This document shows, piece after piece, positions 35,156 through 46,706 of a stretch of DNA of 64,000 nucleotides. A program made the translations under genes and the position numbers. The notes under the pieces were generated by a model, which saw only the letters and a program-made list of their open reading frames with translations, was not told the DNA's origin and ran no database searches. Every line of letters begins with the position of its first letter. Positions within the stretch are counted from its first letter, which is position 1. The stretch is from Cryptomeria japonica (Eukaryota > Streptophyta > Pinopsida > Cupressales > Cupressaceae): NCBI RefSeq assembly GCF_030272615.1, contig NC_081405.1:655082384-655146383 (forward strand). The letters are read 5' to 3'.

Positions 35156-35167
35156 GCTCTAATACCA
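35156..35167 (-). promoter_or_regulatory. degenerate primer binding site
   Basis: The minus strand reads TGGTATTAGAGCATG two bases after the LTR end GACAATACA. It differs by one base from the initiator-Met site TGGTATCAGAGC, which suggests age or a variant primer. Confidence 0.7.
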
Positions 35168-35169
35168 CC

Positions 35170-35900
35170 TGTATTGTCCCCAAATTATAGATACCCAATT
35201 TTTTTCCTAGATCATAATTCTTAATTGAAACAAGGTAGGGTTAGATATACCTTTCACTTTGATTGAGACCCTACAAACAAGTTAGGAATCATTCATAATC
35301 ATAATTCATAAAATAGATCTCTTTAATTAGAAAGTAGCAAGTATATATAAATTAAAAGTATAGATCTAATCAAAAGATTTCTTAAATCATTTTGGGAAGA
35401 CACAACAATAGAAGAGTCAAGATAGGTTCACTCAATAGGGTGCCCTAGAGATCCTCTACCCCAGGCCCAAGGGAGGACCTTATCCCCCTTGGCTTTATGT
35501 AGCCCATGTCATCCATATGAGGTGGAATACCTAGTGAGGTGTCATATAACCTTTCCCCTCAATCTTGCCACCCCTATCCTACTTCTCATGATTGAGCTTT
35601 CTTAATACATTCATTTACCAAGATAGGGAGCATGAGGATCATTCAAAATAGGGTGCCATGGCATTTCATCCTTTCTAATCCCAAAGGTAGTACCCTTTGT
35701 ACCCCATTAACCTCATGGGATTCCTCGGTCATATACCATGAGGTGGTGTACCTAGAAGATAACTCAAACATTATTTCCTAACCTGTAATCCTCTCTCCCT
35801 CTATCATGGTTGCGAAAAAATCATAATTTTTCATGAAATAAACCATTTTGAGAATATTACTAATCAGATTTATATTAATTATAGAATATATGAGTAAACA
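35170..35900 (-). repeat. right LTR of the split element
   Basis: This aligns with 22376-23195 (lacking the 77-bp duplication). Similarity ends near CATATTA at about 35905. The 59 bases from 35901 to 35959 separate it from the giant element and have no assignment. Confidence 0.7.
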
Positions 35901-35959
35901 TATTATGTGCAAAACAATGCTCGGGTTTGCAACATGGCTTAACTACCTCCTATGGATTT

Positions 35960-38900
35960 TGTTGTCACTGAGGATTGCACCCGTGATGCTAAGTTCGAAA
36001 ACAAGCAATCCTGTGAAACATGGAAACACCTTTGAGTCTGTGGGTTGCTCAAAGTGAAGGTGAATCTCCGAAGATCAAGTCAACTTCCTATTCTGATGGA
36101 TCTCCTACACTAACTTCTTGTGGGAAAAGGGTAAAAGACTTGCATGTAAAGAAAAAAAAACCTATCCTAGTGGAGGTGATACACCAAAATGATGCAGTTC
36201 TACTTCTTGTCCTAAAACTATAACCAGCTGCAACAAGACCCAAAAATTATCTCATGAATCAAATAAGATCATGAAATTCATAAATATTTCATGTGAAGGC
36301 TCGAAGTTATCTAACTTCTGCATGTAGGAAAAGTGATTTTTCACAACATGCAAAGAACTAGAAACAAATGAACACAACCCACAACTTGAATTTACTATGA
36401 AATCTTCCTATTTCCGCAAAGCATAGATGAGACAAAGAAAAGGATTCAGAATTAAATCACAATAACTTTGTCAAATCATTCATCTGACAATGGAAAAATA
36501 AGAAATAATTGACAAGGAAACTGAAACTCTCTATTGCAAACTGAAAATAATCTCTATTACAATGCTGAAAACTGAAAAAAAGTGCTGAGATACAATATTT
36601 TTTTGCAAAAATGCATATGCAAAAAGAAAGAACCAGAGGGAAAAAAGAAGGAGAGAAAGAATATATAGATATCTTGATGAATCTCCTCAAAACCCTAAAA
36701 TGGTTGCATGAGAAAAGCCTTGGGCGAATCTGCTCAAGAAAGGCATAAAAACTCATGCATAATACTGTAAATAATAATCTTTATTTCTCCAAAGGACTAC
36801 CACTGATCATGCATGAAGAGAGAATCTCTCAAACTGCAATATGGAATTGCCAGTCTCACCCTGAATAGCTCCATTGGAAAAGAAGAAACCATTGTTTAAA
36901 AATCCGCATGTCTAAGTGTGAAAAATAGCTATCCCCATGTGAAAGATGCTTGACGAACTGAGTTGTGACTGTATTAAAAGAAATCCCATTGAAAATATCA
37001 AATGTATTCACTGGCAACTGCTCTTCATGCTGAAACTTCTGGTAAAAATGGTTGAAAAATATGATCTCTCTGTCTTGTGAGTTTTCCAATGGTATGCAAC
37101 ACTTACATTTTGGACAATCGATCAGTGTATGAATTAATTTTTTCATGTAGGAATTTAACTCTTCACTTAGTGGGCTTTTCACCGTGTAGATGACCAGTTC
37201 TCCCGACCTCTGAAATCAAATCCATCGGGTCAACGGCAAGTTAGTCGAGCAACTATCCTGATCGTTTGATCCTCTTTGATCTCTATCTGCACTATCATGT
37301 GGCACTTTCTGATTGACCTTGGGGTCTTTGCTCCTTTATCTCAATGGCCTCACTAACCACCCTGAATGAAAACTTATTGCTTGTCACCAACTCCAGCCAG
37401 ATATCCATCGAGCAACTTCAAGCCGTGGTATAGAGACCACCATCGGATCCATTAGGAACTGCTTCTTTTTTACCTTTTTTAGTCACTTAACCATCAGATT
37501 TTCTCTTTAACCGCTGGAACTACTAGCAGCTTATCGCCATGTTGCAATGATTAATGCTCGGGCACTTTTCTATTGCGGTATAGCGACATGTGTTGGATCT
37601 TTTTAGACTTTCTCGATCTTTAAAGCCCCACCTAAGTTGCTCTTTGAAAAAAATGAGCCCACTTAGTCATTTGACCCTTGCCATGTGCTACATTCAGATT
37701 TATCTATGGATACACCCAGGCTTCACTTAAAATTTTCAACACTCTAGAGCGAGCCCACCTCTTTTTGAGTTCACCTTGTCATCTTGGGCCCATGGGGACA
37801 AGCGACGATAATGAACTTTGAACTGGTTGAATCTCTTTGAACCAATGAACCGGTGAACCTTTTTGAACCGGTGAAAGTTCAAGTTCAAAGTTGACTTTAA
37901 AACATAGACATTTGCTTGTCTGTAGAATTTTTCCATATGTCTACCTCTAATTTGCTCGCTGGTCCACCTTGTCTACCATCTAGACTCCCATCTTCTCTCT
38001 ACCAAGTGGCGAATCTTCATTCGTTCTGAGCCCATTGAACTACTTTGAACCGGTGAACCACTTTAATCTTCTAACTATAACTGCCATTGCTTCCATTGGG
38101 TCATCAGAATAGAAATGAAACACTTGTTCCGATGGCCGATGACGCGCTTACATTTTAACTACTTTTTCTATCGGGTCATCAGAGTAGCATTGAAATACTT
38201 ACTCCGATGTCCGATGACATTTTCCAAACTATGCACTCCCTCAACGGTTTCCATCGAGTCATCGGAATAGTACTGAAACACTCATTCCGATGGCCGATGA
38301 TGCACACCCCACTAAATATTGTTCTATCAGATTATTGGGTGGCACCTAAAAATGCTATATTAATACGCGATAACCCACTCCATAGATCTTTTTGACGGGC
38401 CCCACCACTTGGTCACGAAGTCACGGTGAATAAACACCACACATCTTCCGATTGTGGTATAGCGACCACCGCTAGATCTTCAGGAACCTGCTTGCTTTTT
38501 TACCTCTGGTTATTGCTCTCTTTGTTTGTGCCATGTGTCAACCTATGATTCGCCTTTGGATCCAACTGGGCACCACCTTAATCACTAGGTCATCAGTCGC
38601 CAAGTCGTAATCATTACCTTGCTTTCCACTTCCTCTTGCAAGGTAGCGACATGTGTTGATCTTCCTCCAAAGTGCTCGAGCTTTAACTCTCGTTGATCCT
38701 CTCTCTTGTGATGTGCATCAACATATGTCACCTCCTGATTGGCTTCGAAGATCTGCCTAGACACCACCTATTTGCCACGTATCAGCCACACATCTTGCTC
38801 TATCAGATATCCTTCTTTTGGCCAAATTACTCCCTTGGCGAGTTGCTTATCAGTCTTATTGAACCTGCAGTTTCATCAATATCCTCATTTTGGCCAAACT

Positions 38901-40028
38901 GCTTCAGACTTCTTCAATATGCCCTATGTCAATGAAAGTGACCCTTCGGTGATACATTTTCGGGACTTATCACAGCCAAGGTCTACTCGACATCGTCCAT
39001 CTATGCCATGTCACCAACCACTGAACCACCACCTATCTACCACGTGTCAACACGTGTCACCTTGTGATTTGTTCAGAGTCCACCTCAGCACCACCTGGCC
39101 TACCACCTATTGCGAGGGTATTCATTCCGGGCACTTGACAATCACGATACAGTGACAATCATGGATAGCCCTGAAATGTCACTTCACTGTTTGATCTCTC
39201 TTGATCTGGTGGTTGATCCTTAACTTGCCCCTCGCTTGAGTCAACTATTTGATAGGTTCCATCGGATTTCCATCAGGCCTTCGGGAAAGCATCAAATCTA
39301 CTACTCTAATGTCTGATGAACCTCTGCATTGCTTTGCACCTTTTACATTACTTCGCACTTTTTCCATCAGCTTATTGGCGTAACATCAGAATGGGATTAT
39401 CGATAACCCGATGCCCCATCTTGCATTCTCTATCGGGCCTTCAGGACATCATCAGAATGGTTACCTTGATGTTTGATGACTTTGTCACTGCCTTTCCTTG
39501 CACTTTTTTCCTTCTCTTTTCTTTGAGCCTTCGGCATAACATATCATGGGTCTTACCGATGTCTGGTGCAAAATTTGGGTAACCTTGAGATGTGCACGTG
39601 CACGGGGTCCACTGCTTCCTTAATCGGCCACTAGCCAAAATCTCGTAAGCTTTGACACTAAGGATAAATGCGACTTGGTTTTAAATACAAAAATGCTCCT
39701 CCCCACTACCAATGTGGGACAAATTCTTTTCATGGCCCCTTCTATTGTATGTGACCTACACTTGAGCGTTTATCACGAAAATCTTTATCGCCATTTGGTC
39801 ATGCAACAAGGAGAATTTTGACATTCTTACATTAGCATGCTGAGCTCAACCTCTTTAGGAGCCACATTTTAACCCACATGCTATCTTACCTTCCTGTATC
39901 TGCACATGAAGCAAACAAGTTAGAGAAAACAGTGCATTTTTTCCTGGTTCATGATTTGGACCTTTTCAAAATGAATGCAAGTCTTCATTAGGGCACCAAA
40001 TTTGGCATTGTGTAAAATTTTGGTAACA
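35960..40028 (-). repeat. 3' giant LTR (4069 bp)
   Basis: This aligns nearly end to end with 46707-51949. It contains clusters of ~65-75 bp repeats with ATCGG/CCGAT dyads (38090-38340 and 39250-39580). No gene is present; short frames on either strand have no domain. 40029-40355 is the 3' untranslated part of the element. Confidence 0.88.
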
Positions 40029-40355
40029 TTTTTGGTGACCTCTTAGGGGTGTTTGCCTGCTAAATAGTAGAATCTAGCAACCTAGCATATCCATTGGGTA
40101 TTGAGTCAATTTTGCCTTTCTCAAAATCTAGAACTCCATCTTAGCATTCAAAACAAAACTGAAAAGGAAACTACAAAAGCTCTGCATAAAGTTGAACCTA
40201 CACATTGTGCAATCTGCACTTATGAAAAATAGAAACAGAATGAATTGAACTGAAAAACTAAAAACAACAATGTGCTAGAAACATTTATTAAGCTGAGAAC
40301 TATTGAAAACAAAACTGCAACTATTCTACTATGTACATATGCAAACTGTTAGTAC

Positions 40356-41430
40356 TCAATAGCATAGTTTGAGGTGAATCCCATTGACAGGGATTGGCAA
40401 CACCTCTTCATCCAATTTAGCAATCTGGAAAGCATTACTTTGTTTGCATTCTGTGATAACATACGGACCATCCCACATGGCATCAAACTTGGTATGTCTA
40501 CTAGGTCTACTCCTTAATTCATCCCATTTGAAAACAAGATCACCTTGATTAAATATGCGTGGTACAACTTTTCTATCAAAGTTTCTCTTCATCTGAGCAT
40601 GGTGAATTTCTAATTTTCTATATGCTTCCTTGTGAACTTCTTCTAACTCCATAAGCTGAGCAAGCCTAATCTGTATTGGTTTCTCTTCAAGTAACTCAAA
40701 CTCTTTTACATAATTCAAAGTTGGCAATTCAACTGAAATAGGTAACCTGGCTTCTTTGCAATAAGTTAAAACATAAGGAGAGTTACCTGTTGATCTCTTT
40801 GGTGTAATTGTGTCAGCCCAAAGGGATAACTTGAGCTTTTCATGCCAAGTTCTTTGATTCTCAACAATGGTTTTCTTAATGATGTTGATCAAGTTCTTGT
40901 TAGTTGATTCTTCTTGTCCATTACCCTGAGGGTAATAATTGGATGAAGTATTCAAATATATATTATGCTTAACTGACCAAATTGAAACTCTAAGACCAAT
41001 GAAAGCTAAAGCATTATCAAAAATGATTGATTCTGGGGTACCAAATCTGGGCACTAAGTCTTGATAGAAATTCAGGATAGAAGTCTCATTAGCTTCTTTC
41101 AATGGTACTTCTTTTGTCCACTTTGTGAAATAATCAGTTGTTGTAAGAATCCATTTGTGACCTGCACTAGAAGGTGGATTGATAGGTCCTATAAAATCAA
41201 GCCCCCACTTTACAAAAGGCTGCTCTACTTCAATTGGTTGCAAAGGCAAGGCTGCCAGCCTTTATTTGCCTGCAAATAATGAACATTTTTCACATTTCTT
41301 CACCCATGAGTGAGCATCTTTAAACATTTCAAGCCAATAATAACTAGCCCTCATAATTTTCAGAGTTGTCGTTCTTGCTGCAAAGTGACCTCCTGCAGGT
41401 CCTTCATGAAATTTTTTAGAACTTTTTCAA
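40356..41430 (-). pseudogene. gypsy integrase
   Basis: The minus strand encodes the zinc-binding HHCC domain (HEGPAGGHFAARTTTLKIM, SYYWLEMF, CEKC; about 41280-41420). The catalytic core follows: WGLDFIGPIN for the first Asp, SIIFDNALAF for the second, and YYPQGNGQEESTNK for the Glu. A C-terminal segment (RNFDRKVVPRIFNQGDLVF, MWDGPYVITE) ends at 40356. No chromodomain is seen. A TAA after CSLFAGK (about 41263) and frameshifts in the zinc-finger part make it non-functional, although the core is one open frame of 297 codons. Confidence 0.9.
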
Positions 41431-41730
41431 TTTTATGGCCCAATGCATCTTAATAGAGCATCATTATAATCTTTTTTGAACAAGATACCATCTATTAAAG
41501 CATAAGAAATAGCTTATAGTCTGAAATACTTTCATTTTGATCTGTCTAAGCCTTCCAAATAGTCACCAGTTTGTAAATAATGGGCAATTTGTTGATTCCA
41601 AGTGAGTGGCAAAGCTGGGGCAGCAGGTTGTTCTTCATTATTAAGCACCGTTTCAACTTGATGCTCCATTTCTTTACTATTTTATGTGCCAATAAGCTTC
41701 TCACATAGACCCTTGCCTCTAACTAGCTTG

Positions 41731-42450
41731 GTTACCTTGATAGAAATGTCATATTCCATTGCCTTAGCAATCCAACCTGCCCTTTTTTATTTATGTCTTT
41801 GCTAAGCAAAAACTCTTTCACTGTAGGATGAGCAACCATAAGCTGAATCTTATTGTTAGAGACAATGTGCCTAAATTTCTTAAGGCTTCTTATTACTGTT
41901 AACACATGCTTTTCTACAAATGAGTATCTAGTCTCATAATCATGCAAAATCTGACTAAAGAAAGTAATTGGTTGTTCTAAGCCTTCATCATTTTGCTGAC
42001 ACAACATTGCAGAAATAGTATCCTCACTCCCAAAAGAATATAGAATAAAATCTTTCTTAAAATTAGGATTAATGAGAGTAAGGGTTGTTGCAATTGCCTC
42101 TTTAATCTCTTCAAAATTGTTCTTACCTTCCTCAGTCCACTGAAAAGGAATGTTTTTCTTCAGCATGGATGTAAGTGGCTGCATTAATGCTGCAATATTA
42201 GGAATAAACCTTTTTATAAAGTTAATCCTACCTATGAAACTTTGGAGTCTCATTTTATGTGTTGGTAATGGCAATGCAAGTATGGTTGTGATCCTCTTAG
42301 GGTCTATTGAAATCCCATGCTTTGAAACAATATACCCCAACAACTTGCCTTCATGAACAACAAATATGCTATTCTTGGGATTTAATGAAACTCCATATTC
42401 CTTGCATCTCTCAAATATCTGTCTGAGATGGTCAAGATGTTCATTAGCCT
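41731..42450 (-). pseudogene. gypsy RT connection and degenerate RNase H
   Basis: The frame reads LGYIVSKHGISIDPKRI, LQSFIGRINFIKRFIPNIA, PFQWTEEGKNNFEEIK and then KDFILYSFGSEDTISAML, where active gypsy RNase H has LYTDASD. The first catalytic Asp is therefore missing. YSFVEKHVLTVIRSLKKFRHI follows. Loss of this site fits families where another RNase H has taken over. A frameshift at an A-run near 42465 separates it from the reverse transcriptase. 41431-41731 is a broken linker to integrase with TAA and TGA stops. Confidence 0.85.
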
Positions 42451-42452
42451 TT

Positions 42453-42950
42453 TTAGAAAAAAATAGTTACATCATCTAGGTAAACCAAAACAAACTTGTT
42501 AATCAGACCTTGAAATGCCATATCCATTGCACGTTGAAATGTTGCCCCTACATTGGTTAGTCCAAAAGGCATTTTATTATAAGCCATTATAACCCACTTG
42601 GTGGTAAATGTTGTTTTGTGTTGATCTTCTTCTTTGACCAGAATTTGGTTATATCCTGAATAACCATCAAGAAAAGAGTATCGCTCTGAACCTGAGACAA
42701 TCTGCAAAATTTTCTCCATTGAGAGAAATGGGTAATGGTCTTTCAGGGATGCTCTATTTAGATCTCTAAAATCAACACATAATCTAAGTTCACCATTCTT
42801 TTTCCTAACGGGAACTAGATTGGACACCCAGGATGTGTACTTGATTGGAAATATAATGTTTCCTTCAATCAGCTTATTTAACTCAGTCTTCATAAGATGT
42901 TCTAATTTTGGATTAAGAGGCCTTTGTTTCTACCTTACTAGTTTTGCATT
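42453..42950 (-). pseudogene. gypsy reverse transcriptase
   Basis: KTELNKLIEGNIIFPIKYTS, VSNLVPVRKKNGELRLCVD, FRDLNRASLKDHYPF, MPFGLTNVGATFQRAMD and the catalytic VLVYLDDVTIFF are all present in one frame. An upstream TAG (42930-42932) precedes KQRPLNPKLE, where Gln is expected. The active-site YLDD is intact, but the flanking frameshift and stops prevent a full pol protein. Confidence 0.92.
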
Positions 42951-43439
42951 ATCTACCAGCTCTATGGTATGTTGAGCTAAATGAGGATCAAATACTTTCA
43001 AATATTCATACCTCCATGCAAATATGTCATTGAATTCTTGACAAAGTTTTACAAAAGCATGTTTTTCTTCAGGGGTACATAGCTTGCCAATTTTCAATAG
43101 CTTGTCCTTGAATATTTCAATAGGTTCATAATAATCTTCCTTCACAAACATGTTGCCTTTATCCTTTCTAACCTGATCATCTATATTAAAAATAGATTCA
43201 AGGGTTACTAGACCCTTGGGCAACTTGTTAGTTTTCAATTGGAGAAACTGATTTTCATATTGATCATTGAACTTACGCTGATTTCCAGCAAAGAACTCAG
43301 CTTCTTCAATTAGGAAATTAGTAATCTGCTCATCTGAGTCAAAAACCTGCCAATTAACAGTGTTATCTGGAACTAAGGGTCTTACTACAACTTTAACATA
43401 CTGTTGTCTATCAATATTTTCTAGTTTTGGAATATTGAA
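42951..43439 (-). pseudogene. linker between RNase H and reverse transcriptase
   Basis: An open minus-strand stretch reading VKVVVRPLVPDNTVNWQVFD, FAGNQRKFNDQYENQFL, CTPEEKHAFVKLCQEFNDIF and HLAQHTIELVDNAKL. The last part resembles the segment that normally precedes gypsy reverse transcriptase. No separate domain is recognised in the first 100 residues. Confidence 0.6.
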
Positions 43440-43815
43440 CTGAGCTCCTAAAGCACCAAGCCTATCTGCTTCTTTATTTTGACTTCTAGGAATAGACAGT
43501 AGATTAAATGCATCAAAATTTTCAGTTAAACCCCAAATTCTATGCTTGTACATCTTCAAAACATCATTTTTGGTAACATGGATATTCCTTACTTGGTTCA
43601 CAACTAATTCACTATCACCAAAAACTTGTAAACATTTAATTTTTTTTGCCTAGCCCATTCTAAGCCATGTGCTAATGATTCATACTCAGTTGTATTGTTT
43701 GTACAACTAAAAGAAAATCTGAAAGCAGTGTAGTATCTCATACCTTCAGGTGAAACTAGCAAATGCCACCTCCAGAACCATTTTTACTTGTTGAACCATC
43801 AAATAGAGCTGCCAA
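43440..43815 (-). pseudogene. RNase H (archaeal-like type) upstream of RT
   Basis: Read across two single-base deletions, the minus strand gives LFDGSTSKNGSGGG (first Asp), LLVSPEGMRYYTAFRFSFSC, NNTTEYESLAHGLEWARQKK (Glu), FGDSELVVNQVRNIHV (second Asp), KMYKHRIW and SIPRSQNKEADRLGALG (last Asp). This is the complete D-E-D-D set of the second RNase H found in Tat-type gypsy elements. In those it normally sits after the native RNase H; here it lies between protease and reverse transcriptase. Confidence 0.82.
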
Positions 43816-44141
43816 ACCTGATTTTTCTGCTGTTTTGACTGTTGTTCAAGTGGAATTTCCTCTTTTTTAAGCTTAGGAATAACATAATCCTCCTCATGAA
43901 TCATATAAACACCAAGACCTATTTGATCCATGCTGATGAAAGGATCTTCTATAGTATTCTAGGCTGCCCACTCATCCAAATTCACATCAGGTATGCCTTG
44001 AACAGGTGTATCTGGATCCTGGATAGGTGGTAACTCCTCATGGTCTCTGATGGTAAGATCTATATTTATAGGACTTGGGGTATATGGTTCTAAGTGGCAA
44101 AAGGCTTGGGGTTCTGACTTAATGGTAACTTTAGTACCATA

Positions 44142-44492
44142 CTAGGTTCTGAAAAACAAATGCGACCAATCAGCAAAAAGGTATCGTCCTAATTTTGTTG
44201 TGAAATCTCTATATAGGCAAATAGAAAAGTGTGGAGGTAAGTCAGCTATGTACATGTCCTGAGGTATTACAAAATTAGGAAAAGCATGCAAGGTCAAACC
44301 AAGATCTTTGACCAATCCAACCAACTTAACTGTTGTTCCATGTAATTGTACAACTCCTCTAGAAATAGGCTCATAAATTAGACCAAGTTTATCTGCAAGT
44401 TCTTTGGGCATAATTGAACTACTGTCTCCTAAGTCTATCAAGCAATTGTAGACTAGATGGTTTCCAATTATCAATGTTACAAAAAATGGAGG
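44142..44492 (-). pseudogene. gypsy aspartic protease
   Basis: FVTLIIGNHLVYNCLIDLGD, SSSIMPKELADKLGL and GVVQLHGTTVKLVGLVKD match the retropepsin of plant gypsy elements, in which LIDSGASSSIMP is usual. The Ser after Asp has become Leu, so activity is doubtful. A TAG at 44142-44144 closes the open stretch (FRT-stop-YGTKVT). 43816-44141 is a linker with no domain. Confidence 0.8.
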
Positions 44493-46537
44493 AGGCTTTG
44501 GTGTTTGGATTGACTGATTATTTTTAACTGGGACATCATTAGCTAATGCAACTCTAGGCTAATTTTTTTGAGGCTTATTAGTCAAGGAAAGATTGTCTAA
44601 TTTGTCTCTCAGCAATTCCTTTTGTCCAGGAATTTGTAATGCATCTATCATTGTCATGGAAACAGTGGTTTTTGTCATAGATTCAACAATATTAAATGGA
44701 ACACCACTACCCTTTTGTTGTACTTTTGGAACAGTAGGCTCTTGATGAGCTAGTTTTGACTAAGATTGAACTTTTTGTTGCTCTTTAGGTGTTGCAAGCT
44801 ATCCTCTTGGTAAAATCTGCACATTCTAGATAGGTGGAGGTGTACTGACAGCTTGCTGACTTGTAGAAGCTTGTTGTTTTCCTTTATCTAGCTGTTGTCC
44901 AGACTTATTCTGTTGTTGTCCATTATTTATAGCTTGTTGTTGATGAATTTCAGCTTGCTATCCAATGTCAATAGCACGTTTCTTTAACCTTGTATTTGTT
45001 GCAACGGTTGAAAAGTGTGTATTTTGTGCCTATGGATGATTAACTCCACAAAATTCCTCACCTTGCCCATTCATCATAGCCACCTCAGGACCTTCTGATT
45101 CCTCATTTATACCTGCATCCTGATAAGACATGTTATTCTAAACCATCAAAGCTTGTGATTGAGCATTCATTGCATTTTGACATGATACTTTAGTATGAGG
45201 TTGTTGGCAAGGAAAACACCACTCTTGTGCCATATTGTTCTGAGCATGAACAATTTCTTTAGAATTGCTAGTAGTATTCTGATTATACTACAGGTTTTGC
45301 CTATTGTTGTAGTTCCTCTTTTGATTCTAAGTATCAACTTGGTATTTAGGCCTAATGGGTTGATAATAAGCTTGATATGGGGCTTGATACCTTTGATTTT
45401 GGTTGTGATTTTTCTTGATGTTCGCCAATTCATTACCAAAATTTGGCATAGTCTACTGGATTTGTTGAGTTGCTTCAACATTCTTTATAAACATCTCTTG
45501 TAATGTCTGTAGTTGCTTTGACAAGTCTACTACAACACTATTTTGAACATAATTTTGAAAACCTAATGCTGGAACAACAGATATTGCAGCTATAGGGGGT
45601 ACTTGTAAAGGCATCAATGGTTGTATATCAAGAAAAATAGGCATATGAGGCCTAGGGGCAATTTTACCAGCTTGTATAAGGTTGTTTTCTGCTCTAATAG
45701 CTATATCATAAGTTGTTGTTAATGTAACCCCACCCATAGATTGAATCATAATAGAAATATTGCTATTTAAAGCTCTCAAATAATATAAAAATGCATGTTC
45801 AGGAGAGGGTTTTACCATTGTAGGAATTCTATTCCAGGTTCTCTCAAAATGGTAATTGAAATCAGTAATCTGCTCTTGTGGTGCCCTCTTGATAGTGGTC
45901 ATCTGCTCTACCAATGATAGGTGATCCGATTTATCTGCAAACTGCTTTGTTAGCTTATCACCCAAATCATCCAAATCAGTAACTGAATTAATCTGCAAAT
46001 CTCTGAACCATTGAAGTGCTTTGCCTTTGAATGATGCTGCCAGTATCCTGAGTGCTACATTTTCTTGGGTTATATGGTGAACTGCACATAGAGATGCTAC
46101 ATCTCTTTGTGCCCAATGGGTGTGACGTGGTCTTCACCAATGAAAATAGGAAGACTTTTCAAAGTTGCTCCTGGTATAGAATCATGTTGGGTTAAATTCA
46201 AAGGACTACCTCCATTGAAGGGTACAAAAGCATGTGCTCTTTGTACAGCCATGGTAAATACTAGAGGATTTACTGGTGGATTCTAGGTAATAGATGGTTG
46301 AATTGGAGTAGTTGCAAAAAGATGATTTATATGGGTGACAAAATTGGGCTGAGAATTATTAGGTAGAGGAGAAGAATTAGACATAAGATTAGAATCTGGA
46401 GTTTCAAGAAAAAATTCAACTGTTGAATTTGTTTCTTTTTTCTATTTTTTTCGTTGTCCTTGACCTTCTTTGTGATGGTGGTAGCTCAATATGCTCAACC
46501 AGATCCTCACTCTATGTGGTTTGATACTTTTTCATAT
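44493..46537 (-). pseudogene. gypsy gag and Gln-rich linker
   Basis: The frame probably starts at about 46537 (MKKYQTT) or 46384 (MSNSSPLPNN). The capsid core includes VALRILAASFKGKALQWFRD (about 46000-46075), VTDLDDLGDKLTKQFADKSD and EQMTTIKRAPQEQITDFNYH. One frameshift lies near 46120. A Gln/Asn-rich linker with a CCHC-like CQQPHTKVSCQ follows. At least eleven TAG codons interrupt gag and linker, each where Gln would fit. No TAA or TGA was seen in the same frame here. Confidence 0.82.
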
Positions 46538-46688
46538 GCTGTTAAGACCTATCCTGCACATAAAACCAGAAAATAGAGTCGCCAGGTATTTAGAAAAAAT
46601 AACCTCAATAGGCTGAAATTTTGTTGTCAACACCAAAACAATAGCAATAATGGATTTTCTTTGTGTTGTGATAGCTCAAATGTGTCCC

Positions 46689-46706
46689 ACCGGGCGTGCC
46701 AAGAAC
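46689..46706 (-). promoter_or_regulatory. putative primer binding site of giant-LTR element
   Basis: Immediately after the 5' LTR end (GTGACAACA) the minus strand reads GTTCTTGGCACGCCCGGTGG. The TGG start and position fit a primer binding site; the tRNA was not identified. Confidence 0.6.

Larger units (their letters stand above)
22376..35900 (-). mobile_element. old LTR retrotransposon, split by later insertions
   Basis: Two similar LTRs, 22376-23195 and 35170-35900, lie in the same orientation. A degenerate initiator-Met primer binding site (TGGTATTAGAGC on the minus strand) is next to the right one, giving minus orientation. Between them lie about 1.6 kb of non-coding DNA, a minisatellite, a complete gag-only element (24985-32875) and a solo LTR (33195-34409), all explained as later insertions. 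No gag or pol frame survives; only a short minus-strand stretch reading LRTSNFGKGRLSWPC near 23450-23500 resembles the 3' end of some Ty3/gypsy pol genes, and weakly. No convincing target duplication was found, and the outer LTR ends are uncertain. Confidence 0.6.
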
